Below are positions 57,990 to 64,000 of a DNA stretch of 64,000 bases, in pieces. Position numbers and translations under genes: made by a program. Positions within the stretch are counted from its first letter, which is position 1. Every line of letters begins with the position of its first letter. Where the stretch lies: positions 62,001-126,000 of the forward strand of contig QKDN01000051.1 of the NCBI GenBank assembly GCA_003252535.1, written 5' to 3'. The stretch is from Campylobacterota bacterium. Lineage in GTDB: Bacteria > Campylobacterota > Campylobacteria > Campylobacterales > Sulfurovaceae. The notes under the pieces are model-generated. The model was not told the origin of the DNA, did not search any database, and was given only the letters and a program-made list of their open reading frames with translations.

Positions 57990-58340
57990 ATGGACAAAAG
58001 AATAAAAGAATCCGTCGGTACACTTTTGGCGCATATCATCAAGATCGACAACAGGGATGTCGAGAAGGAAGCGCCGCTGTTTTGCAAGCTCATGGGTGAG
58101 AGCTTCGACTGTAGTACGGAGGAGGCCAAAGGTTTTCTCACCCGTCTCGTGCACAGCGATTACGATCTCGAAGAGCACCTTGATATCATCAACGATGCGC
58201 TCTGCAACGACAGGCTCAGCAAGATGCATGTCATGGAGCAGCTCAACCATATCATCTATTCGGACAAGATCACCGAACAGGATTACAAAGAGTTCGAACG
58301 GATCAAGGACAGGCTCTTTACCTGTGACGTAAAGAAATAA
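57990..58340 (+). CDS. TerB-like small acidic helical protein
   Basis: A 116-residue all-helical acidic protein. The pattern VGTLLAHIIKID...EAPLFCKLM...F-x-C...EEAKGFL and ...MEQLNHIIYSDKITEQDYKEFERIKDRL fits the TerB/co-chaperone DjlA N-terminal fold, with an Asp/Glu cluster in helix pairs. TerB folds bind metal and often act in membrane-stress complexes; no ter genes are nearby, so a simple housekeeping role is more likely. It is 28 bases upstream of fabG. Confidence 0.7.
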   Translation: MDKRIKESVGTLLAHIIKIDNRDVEKEAPLFCKLMGESFDCSTEEAKGFLTRLVHSDYDLEEHLDIINDALCNDRLSKMHVMEQLNHIIYSDKITEQDYKEFERIKDRLFTCDVKK

Positions 58341-58368
58341 TCGGTCAAAATTCAAAGTAAGGAAAGAA

Positions 58369-59112
58369 ATGAAATTCAGCGGTAAGAATGTATTGGTAAC
58401 AGGTGGCAGCAGGGGGATCGGCGCGCAGATCGCAAAGACGCTTGCATCTATGGGACTCAAAGTATGGGTCAACTACAGAAGCGGTGAAGCCGAAGCCAAT
58501 GCTGTAGCCGATGCGATCAGAGCCGAAGGTGGCAATGCCGAGGTGATCGGGTTCGATGTCAGCAATGAGAGCGCGTTCGTCGAAGCACTCAAGAGCATCG
58601 TGGAGGCTGACGGAGAGCTCAGCTATCTTGTCAACAACGCCGGGATCACCAAGGACAAACTCGCCCTTCGTATGAAAGAGGACGAGTTCATGGATGTCAT
58701 CAATGCCAACCTCAAATCGACATTCATCGGCTGCCGCGAAGCGCTCAAAGTGATGAGTAAGAACAGGTTCGGCAGTGTCGTCAATGTCGCTTCGATCGTC
58801 GGCGAGACAGGTAATGCAGGACAGACCAACTACGCCGCATCCAAAGGGGGTACGATCGCAATGAGCAAATCGTTCGCGGCAGAAGGTGCGGCGAGAGGCG
58901 TGAGGTTCAACACTATCACTCCGGGCTTCATCGCTACCGAGATGACCGATGTCCTCAAAGAGGATATCAAAGCGGCATTCATCTCCAGGATACCTCTGGG
59001 CAGGTTCGGCAATGCGAGCGAAGTAGCCGAAGCAGTGGCGTTCCTCCTCTCGGATCACTCCAGCTACATTACGGGCGAGACGCTCAAGGTCAACGGCGGG
59101 ATGTTGATGTAA
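58369..59112 (+). CDS. fabG: 3-oxoacyl-[acyl-carrier-protein] reductase
   Basis: NADPH-dependent reduction of beta-ketoacyl-ACP in type II fatty-acid synthesis. The 247-residue SDR has TGGSRGIG (cofactor), NNAGIT, the catalytic Ser/Tyr/Lys (ASIVGETGNAGQTNYAASKGG) and the C-terminal YITGETLKVNGGMLM typical of FabG. acpP, which follows fabG in many Campylobacterota, is absent; a response regulator starts directly at the next base. Confidence 0.95.
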   Translation: MKFSGKNVLVTGGSRGIGAQIAKTLASMGLKVWVNYRSGEAEANAVADAIRAEGGNAEVIGFDVSNESAFVEALKSIVEADGELSYLVNNAGITKDKLALRMKEDEFMDVINANLKSTFIGCREALKVMSKNRFGSVVNVASIVGETGNAGQTNYAASKGGTIAMSKSFAAEGAARGVRFNTITPGFIATEMTDVLKEDIKAAFISRIPLGRFGNASEVAEAVAFLLSDHSSYITGETLKVNGGMLM

Positions 59113-59772
59113 ATGTCTTCGAAGATCTTGCTGCTGGAGGATGACAGGCTTCTCAATGAAACATTGCAGGATTTTCTCGAGGAGGAGGGGTATGAGCTCT
59201 CATGTGCCCTCGATCCCTATACTGCTCTTGACCTCACCTACGAACAGAACTTCGATCTCTACCTTTTCGATGTCAATCTCCCCTATGAGAGCGGTTTCGA
59301 CCTCCTCTCGAGGCTTCGCCAGAGCGGCGATACCACTCCTCTGATCTTCATTACGTCGCGCAGTGACAAAGAATCCCTCAAAGAGGGGTTTGCCGCAGGT
59401 GCGGATGACTATATCAAAAAACCCGTCGATCTCGATGAGCTTCTCCTCCGTATCGAAGCCCTGCTGCGCCGCCAGGTGCGGAACGAACGGGTGACGATAG
59501 GCGGTTACAGTCTCGATATACGCTCGAAGCAGCTTTATGCCGGGGATGAAGTGATGGAGCTCTCCAAGAAAAGTATCGATCTTCTGATCCTTTTTATATC
59601 CAACAGCGGCAATGTCGTCGACCTTGAGACTATCAAGCGTACCCTCTGGGCAACCAGCGAGGAGTCGAGCGAAGGTTCCATCCGTGTCTATGTCGCACAG
59701 CTCAAAAAGCTCTTCCCCGACTCGATCGAGAATATCAGGGGGATCGGGTACCGTTTCGTCCCACAGAGCTGA
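59113..59772 (+). CDS. OmpR/PhoB-family response regulator
   Basis: A 219-residue two-domain regulator. The receiver has LLEDDRLL (acidic pair), phospho-acceptor Asp in FDVNLPYESGFDLL, T/S in FITSRSD and Lys in IKKPVD. A winged-helix DNA-binding domain follows (about 125-219) with SKKSIDLLILFISNSGNVVD, GSIRVYVAQLKKLFP and IRGIGYRFVP. Its ATG directly abuts the fabG stop, so it is probably made from the fabG transcript. The cognate kinase follows 6 bases later. Confidence 0.93.
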   Translation: MSSKILLLEDDRLLNETLQDFLEEEGYELSCALDPYTALDLTYEQNFDLYLFDVNLPYESGFDLLSRLRQSGDTTPLIFITSRSDKESLKEGFAAGADDYIKKPVDLDELLLRIEALLRRQVRNERVTIGGYSLDIRSKQLYAGDEVMELSKKSIDLLILFISNSGNVVDLETIKRTLWATSEESSEGSIRVYVAQLKKLFPDSIENIRGIGYRFVPQS

Positions 59773-59778
59773 CATCCC

Positions 59779-60651
59779 ATGAACAGCCGCAAAAAACTCC
59801 TCTTCGCTACGATCATCTATGCACTGATGCTCCTGCTGCTGCTGGGGATGCTCTACTGGTTCCTGAGTCTCAACGGTTTCAACGAGGCGAACTTTCTCAT
59901 CACAGCTGCCGGGCTCTATGTCGTTTTTCTTTTCCCCGGGTATCTCTATGTCTCCGATCTCCTCGCCTCCAAGGAGGAGACCGACTATAACCTTTCACGC
60001 ATCACCAAGGAGATACTCCACGAGCTCAATATCCCCCTCTCGACGATCAAGGCGAACGCTTCGATGCTCGCGAGGAAACTCGATGATGAGAAGTCCCGGA
60101 AGAGGCTCTCGCGCATCGAGGGGGCGGCGGCGAGGCTGGGGAAGCTCTACGAGGAGCTCGTATACGCGATCAACAAAGAGATACGCACCATCGAGAAAGA
60201 GACCTTTGCCCTCGCGCCGCTGCTTCTCCAGAGGGTCGAGCATTTCAGGGAGTTCGCAAGGAATCCTTTCGTCCTCGAGCTTGATGAGCTTGAGATACGA
60301 GTCGACAAGATCGGTTTCGAACAGGTGATCGACAACCTCCTCTCCAATGCCATGAAATACAGCGACAAGAGCACCCCCATTACCATCAGGCTCAAAGGGA
60401 CGAAACTGACGGTCGAGGACAGGGGGATAGGGATGGATGAAGCGACTTTGGTAAAGATATTCGAGCGCTATTACCAGGCCGATACGAGAAGGGAAGGGGA
60501 GGGGATCGGTCTGGCACTCGTCAAGAGCTACTGCGACGGGATGAAAATCGCCATCCAGATACGCTCGCGCAAGGATGAGGGGACCGTCGTGACGCTCGAT
60601 CTCGCCTCCGCTGCTGTACAAAAAGATAATGAATTGTCAAAATTAAAATAA
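59779..60651 (+). CDS. Two-membrane-segment sensor histidine kinase
   Basis: A 290-residue small kinase. Two membrane segments (about 8-30 and 38-58) are separated by only a few residues, so there is almost no periplasmic sensor; it may sense the membrane itself or a partner protein. HisKA has EILHELNIPLSTIKAN with the phospho-accepting His, and the ATPase part has N box (DNLLSNAMKYSD), DRGIGMDEA and GEGIGLALVKSYC. Partner of the preceding response regulator. Confidence 0.92.
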   Translation: MNSRKKLLFATIIYALMLLLLLGMLYWFLSLNGFNEANFLITAAGLYVVFLFPGYLYVSDLLASKEETDYNLSRITKEILHELNIPLSTIKANASMLARKLDDEKSRKRLSRIEGAAARLGKLYEELVYAINKEIRTIEKETFALAPLLLQRVEHFREFARNPFVLELDELEIRVDKIGFEQVIDNLLSNAMKYSDKSTPITIRLKGTKLTVEDRGIGMDEATLVKIFERYYQADTRREGEGIGLALVKSYCDGMKIAIQIRSRKDEGTVVTLDLASAAVQKDNELSKLK

Positions 60652-60724
60652 TAAATTATTATTTGTCCCTTGCAAGTTTGATATAAAAAAGGTAGAATAT
60701 TGCATTGTCTCACAAAGGAGTCCG

Positions 60725-61012
60725 ATGAGAGTTTTTACAGTTGTCTATTTCTTGATGTCTGCTATGGTCGCAGCATCTGCCGAGCCTGCCGATAATGCTG
60801 TCTGTACGGTCGAACCTGCGAGCATGGCCTTCGAGGTCAAGTGCGGCGGGGATGATGGCAAACTCTTTTTCTTCAAATCCAAACGAAGCGACGGAAAATA
60901 TCTCTATGGTATAGAGTCCAACGACAAGGAGCAGCTGCTCTTTGACAGTGCCGATCTTGAGAGCGGTGTCTACATCGACGACAAAGGGCGGGCGCACAAT
61001 TTCGAAATATAG
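60725..61012 (+). CDS. Small secreted protein, unknown function
   Basis: A 95-residue protein with a signal peptide (MRVFTVVYFLMSAMVAASA) and AAAGGAG ribosome site. The mature part is about 75 residues with two Cys (about 27 and 40) and alternating short beta strands (FEVKCGGDDGKLFFFKSKRSDGK). I recognise no family. A TAGAAT -10-like box lies at about 60694. It stands alone between the kinase and the protease. Confidence 0.65.
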   Translation: MRVFTVVYFLMSAMVAASAEPADNAVCTVEPASMAFEVKCGGDDGKLFFFKSKRSDGKYLYGIESNDKEQLLFDSADLESGVYIDDKGRAHNFEI

Positions 61013-61111
61013 TTCTCCTCTTCTATCTCCCGGTATTGAGATCACTGCTGAAGCGATCTTGAAGTGCCGGTATCAAAGCGTTCCGTTTAGGCTTTATACT
61101 CCCTATTACGC

Positions 61112-61117
61112 TATACT
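61112..61117 (+). promoter_or_regulatory. -10 box for the Deg9-like protease
   Basis: TATACT 34 bases before the ATG at 61151. Confidence 0.45.
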
Positions 61118-61150
61118 TTCATCAAAAAAACTATCAAGGTACTATCTGTT

Positions 61151-62587
61151 ATGAAATATCTCGTCGCCATCATGGCCATTTTCCTGATACAGCTCAATGC
61201 TCAGTCGCAAAACGACCGCCATCTCAAGCAGGCGATCGTCAAGATCTATACCGTCTCCAAGGTTCCCAACTATGCCGAACCGTGGAACTCTTCGACCCAG
61301 TCCTCCAGCGGGTCGGGAGCAGTCATCAGCGGCAACCGTATCCTTACCAATGCCCACGTCATCGCCAACCAGACCTTTATCGAAGTACAACGCTACGGAG
61401 AGAGAAAGAGGTACATTGCCAAGGTTCTCAGTGTCTCGCACCAGGCGGATATGGCATTGCTCACGGTCGATGACAGGAGTTTTTTCGATGGGGTCAAGCC
61501 TCTTGAGCTCGGGACACTCCCCAAGATAGAGCAGCAGATCACCGTCTACGGCTTCCCCCTCGGCGGCAATACCCTCAGCGCCACGACCGGGGTGGTCTCA
61601 CGTATAGAGCACACGCAGTATGTCCACAGCGGCGAGTCGTTCCTGGCCGTGCAGGTCGATGCTGCGGTCAATCCCGGCAACAGCGGCGGCCCTGCCATCA
61701 GCGAGGGGAAACTGGTCGGGATCGTCATGCAGGGGATATCCAAATCCCAGAGCATAGGCTATATCGTCCCTGTTGACCTGATACGGCATTTCCTTGTCGA
61801 TATGGAGGATGGGCACTATGACGGTTTCGCCGAGTTCGGCCTGACGACACAGTACATGGAGAACCCTGCGCTCAAGCAGTACTATAAGCTCGATGAGAAC
61901 ACCACAGGGGTGCTCGTAGCCAATGTGGTCTACAACAGTGCTCTCAAGGGGATCATCAAAGAGGGAGATATCATCACCGCTATCGACGGGCACGATATCA
62001 AGGATGACGGCACCGTCGCATTCAGGGAGGACGAGTATACCGCCTACCAGTACTACAGCGATCTCAAGCAGATGGGGCAGAGCGTCACTTTCGATATCGT
62101 GCGTGACCAGAAACAGCTCAAGATCGATGTCAACCTCACCCACGTAGCCGATGATGTGCTCCTTGTCAAGACCACCGAGTACGATGTGATGCCGCGCTAT
62201 TTCGTCTACGGCGGCTATGTCTTCTCACCGCTCTCACGCAATCTCCTCGCTCTCAACAGCGGCAATGTAGCGCTGCGCTATTACGCTACGCAGTGGCCGA
62301 GCAAAGAGAAAAAAGAGGTCGTTGTCCTCCTCAAGGTACTCGCTTCGGAGATCAGCCGGGGCAACAACAACCTTGCCGCCTGGCCGGTCGACAAGGTCAA
62401 CGGAGAGTCATTCGACACGTTCGAAAAGTTCTACACGCTTATCCGTGAGGCCAAAGGGGAGTATATCGTCCTCGAGGATTCCGAGGGGATCAGAGTGATC
62501 ATCAACCGCTCGGAAGCGCTGGCCAACCAGAAGAACATCCTCCAGAAGTACAATATCGAGTTCGACCGCTCGGTAGACCTGCGCTGA
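61151..62587 (+). CDS. Periplasmic HtrA/Deg-type serine protease with PDZ domains (Deg9-like)
   Basis: A 478-residue exported trypsin-like protease. The catalytic triad is His in ILTNAHVI, Asp in HQADMALLTVDD and Ser in VNPGNSGGPAIS. A PDZ domain (about 240-330) with GVLVANVVYNSALKGIIKEGDIITAIDGHDI and a second PDZ-like region to the C-terminus follow. The N-terminal IVKIYTVSKVPNYAEPWNSS and the spacing resemble the plant Deg9 and its bacterial relatives more than DegP/DegS. Likely role: periplasmic protein quality control. It is separate from the housekeeping HtrA expected elsewhere. Confidence 0.9.
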   Translation: MKYLVAIMAIFLIQLNAQSQNDRHLKQAIVKIYTVSKVPNYAEPWNSSTQSSSGSGAVISGNRILTNAHVIANQTFIEVQRYGERKRYIAKVLSVSHQADMALLTVDDRSFFDGVKPLELGTLPKIEQQITVYGFPLGGNTLSATTGVVSRIEHTQYVHSGESFLAVQVDAAVNPGNSGGPAISEGKLVGIVMQGISKSQSIGYIVPVDLIRHFLVDMEDGHYDGFAEFGLTTQYMENPALKQYYKLDENTTGVLVANVVYNSALKGIIKEGDIITAIDGHDIKDDGTVAFREDEYTAYQYYSDLKQMGQSVTFDIVRDQKQLKIDVNLTHVADDVLLVKTTEYDVMPRYFVYGGYVFSPLSRNLLALNSGNVALRYYATQWPSKEKKEVVVLLKVLASEISRGNNNLAAWPVDKVNGESFDTFEKFYTLIREAKGEYIVLEDSEGIRVIINRSEALANQKNILQKYNIEFDRSVDLR

Positions 62588-62613
62588 TTATGGTGAAATT
62601 AAGGATTTTTCGG

Positions 62614-62619
62614 TACAAT
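62614..62619 (+). promoter_or_regulatory. -10 box for rpmE
   Basis: TACAAT preceded by a T-run (ATTTTTCGG). It implies a start near 62626 and a leader of about 128 bases. Confidence 0.55.
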
Positions 62620-62625
62620 GCGGCT

Positions 62626-62753
62626 CTAAAATTATTGTCTCCGTAAAGGTTGCAATGACCCCTGTAGGACACTACGGTGGAAGAGTACGAAACGTACTGG
62701 AATAGGTTAGTTGCCTATCGTCTTATCAACTAAATCACCAAAAAGGTAACCAA
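62626..62753 (+). ncRNA. Structured 5' leader of rpmE
   Basis: A roughly 128-base leader holds three stems: CCGTA (62641-62645)/TACGG (62673-62677), AGTACG-AAA-CGTACT (62684-62698), and ATAGG-TTAGTTG-CCTAT (62702-62718). AAAGGTAACC precedes the ATG. Several bacterial L31 genes carry autoregulatory leaders that bind L31 protein; I know none described for Campylobacterota. Function is inference from position and fold. Confidence 0.5.
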
Positions 62754-62954
62754 ATGAGAAAAGATATTCACCCGGAATATATAGAGTGTAAAGTGACTTG
62801 TGCTTGTGGTAACACATTCCAGATCAAATCTGACAAAGCTGAGATGTCAATCGATATCTGCAACGAGTGCCACCCGTTCTTCACAGGTTCTGAGAAGATC
62901 GTCGACGCCGCAGGTAGAGTTGAGAAGTTCAAAAACAAATACAAACTCTCTTAA
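62754..62954 (+). CDS. rpmE: 50S ribosomal protein L31 (zinc-binding type)
   Basis: A 66-residue ribosomal protein bridging the subunits near the central protuberance. MRKDIHPEY opens the family. CAC (C-x-C) near residue 16-18 and CNEC (C-x2-C) near 36-39 make the zinc ribbon, so this is the C+ form; a zinc-free paralogue, if any, is elsewhere. HPFFTG and KFKNKY end the protein. Confidence 0.98.
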   Translation: MRKDIHPEYIECKVTCACGNTFQIKSDKAEMSIDICNECHPFFTGSEKIVDAAGRVEKFKNKYKLS

Positions 62955-63006
62955 TCGTATCCCATCCCATGCTGCCCCCGCGGCAGCGTGACCCCATTTC
63001 ATCCAC

Positions 63007-63819
63007 ATGATCACATTCGTACCCACCCCCATCGGAAACCCCCAGGATATCACTATCCGCGCTATGCGTACCTTTGAGAAAGCGACACTTTTCCTCTGTG
63101 AAGATACCCGCCAGACAAAGCAGCTGATGAGACTTCTCATCGAACGCTTCGATATGACAGAGCCGGCAGCCGAGTACCACTCCTTCCACGAGCACAACGG
63201 CCGCGAGAGGCTCGAGCAGTGGGGTGAGAAGCTGGGTGAGCACGAGGTGGTCTATGTGAGCGATGCCGGGATGCCCGCCATCTCCGATCCCGGGCAGCTC
63301 CTCGTCGCATACTGCCAGGAGCACAACCTCCCCTACGATGTCCTCCCGGGTGCGAGCGCTGTGGTGACGGCGTACGCGGCGAGCGGTATGAGCAGCGGGA
63401 ATTTCCTCTTCGCCGCTTTCCTCGCCCACAAAGGACAGGAGCGGCAGACAGCCCTCCATGAGCTCCTTGCCCAGCCAAGCGATATCATCCTCTACGAAGC
63501 CCCCCACAGGCTCCTCAAACTCCTCGAAGAGCTCGCCTCTATCGACGGCGAAAGGGAGCTTTTCCTGGCCAAAGAGCTGACCAAACGCTACCAGCGCTAC
63601 TACCGCGGCAGCGCGGCAGCGCTCTATGAGCAGTTCAAAAGCGAAAATATAAGGGGGGAATGGGTTGTCATCATCGAAGGGGAGAAGAGCGAGCGGACAG
63701 CCCTCTACCTCGAGGATATCATCGCCCTCGACATGCCCCCCAAGCCCAAAGCCAAGCTCATCTCCCGCCTCACAGGCAAAAGCGTCAAAGAGTGCTACGA
63801 GGAGCTGATGGAGAAGTAG
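63007..63819 (+). CDS. rsmI: 16S rRNA (cytidine(1402)-2'-O)-methyltransferase
   Basis: Methylates the 2'-OH of C1402 in the decoding centre, using SAM. The 270-residue tetrapyrrole-methylase-fold protein has FVPTPIGNPQDITIRA, FLCEDTRQTKQLM, VSDAGMPAISDPGQLLV and YDVLPGASAVVTAYAASGM in family order, then RELFLAKELTKRYQRYYRG. It starts without an evident Shine-Dalgarno, 52 bases after rpmE, the usual rpmE-rsmI order of this group. Confidence 0.96.
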   Translation: MITFVPTPIGNPQDITIRAMRTFEKATLFLCEDTRQTKQLMRLLIERFDMTEPAAEYHSFHEHNGRERLEQWGEKLGEHEVVYVSDAGMPAISDPGQLLVAYCQEHNLPYDVLPGASAVVTAYAASGMSSGNFLFAAFLAHKGQERQTALHELLAQPSDIILYEAPHRLLKLLEELASIDGERELFLAKELTKRYQRYYRGSAAALYEQFKSENIRGEWVVIIEGEKSERTALYLEDIIALDMPPKPKAKLISRLTGKSVKECYEELMEK

Positions 63820-63902
63820 CGTCATTCCGTTTCTGCATATTTATACAAATCTCAAGAATTTCCCTGTACAATCAAGATATTTATCTGCAAGGGGAGTGAA
63901 TC

Positions 63903-64000
63903 ATGAATGCACTGGATATGTTGGATGCCTTTATCGGGCTGATCACCGTCTACCTGATACTGAGCCTTATTGTCACTGCGACGGTGGAGTATCTCGGCCA
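63903..64000 (+). CDS. Membrane protein, 5' end only (cut by window end)
   Basis: Thirty-two codons are visible before the window ends. AAGGGGAG lies 6-8 bases before the ATG. The segment ALDMLDAFIGLITVYLILSL is one hydrophobic membrane span and continues IVTATVEYLG. It resembles a group of uncharacterised membrane proteins that begin with a single span of this type, but too little is present to say. Confidence 0.5.
   Translation, partial: MNALDMLDAFIGLITVYLILSLIVTATVEYLG

Overview
The window looks like a chromosomal segment of a Campylobacterota (epsilonproteobacterial) bacterium, probably one of the moderately GC-rich Sulfurovum/Nitratifractor-like sulfur oxidisers. The reasons are the protein style of RpoC, MnmG, GyrB and QueF, the gyrB to queF neighbourhood, a CetB-like PAS protein, and many promoters made of a strong TATAAT box with no obvious -35. 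The genus is inference; no rRNA is present. There is no prophage, CRISPR array or intact insertion sequence. Two kinds of miniature palindromic element are present.

Layout: 0-4.7 kb, the 3' part of rpoC, a terminator and a lipoprotein. 4.9-7.3 kb, a small beta-barrel protein and a secreted tandem-repeat lipoprotein. 7.4-9.9 kb (minus), riboflavin synthase, a cupin and two secreted paralogues that share an unrecognised Trp/Tyr/Gly-rich domain. 10-16 kb, mnmG, a palindromic element, lgt, a diguanylate cyclase and a PstS-OmpA fusion. 16-25 kb, a large hybrid histidine kinase, yajQ, a methyltransferase, then the overlapping trio gyrB, degenerate GGDEF-EAL gene, queF, and a small phage-type repressor whose start codon lies inside an inverted repeat. 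25-33.5 kb, a radical-SAM DNA-repair-type pair, a DUF6172 gene, an RhlE helicase and a 1338-residue two-half membrane protein. 33.5-37.4 kb (minus), tRNA-Ser and an operon of porin, modA, modB and modD preceded by two ModE-like operators. 37.4-44 kb, a methyltransferase, a CetB-like PAS protein, a 130-bp miniature element, a PhnD-like binding protein overlapping a diguanylate cyclase, a PhoX-like phosphatase and a Cys-rich lipoprotein. 44-52.3 kb, FetB, a GCS2-type ligase overlapping an AspA-like deacylase, a HEAT-like secreted protein, ThpR with a GGDEF-EAL protein, an SH3-type protein and a 39-residue lipoprotein. 52.4-64 kb, a MASE1 diguanylate cyclase, tRNA-Phe, mraY-murD, gpmI, a TerB-like protein, fabG, a two-component system, a Deg9-like protease, rpmE with a structured leader, rsmI and the start of a membrane protein.

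Themes: signalling is dense. Six proteins carry GGDEF and/or EAL-like domains or a YajQ fold, and there are two histidine kinases. The most coherent candidate for something new is the molybdate locus. An outer-membrane porin heads a mod operon, the operon lacks modC, and its promoter sits between two ModE-like boxes, which suggests a molybdate- or tungstate-regulated outer-membrane channel. Other leads are the new WCG domain, a palindromic element whose core is inverted between its two copies, and the start-codon hairpin of the small repressor gene.
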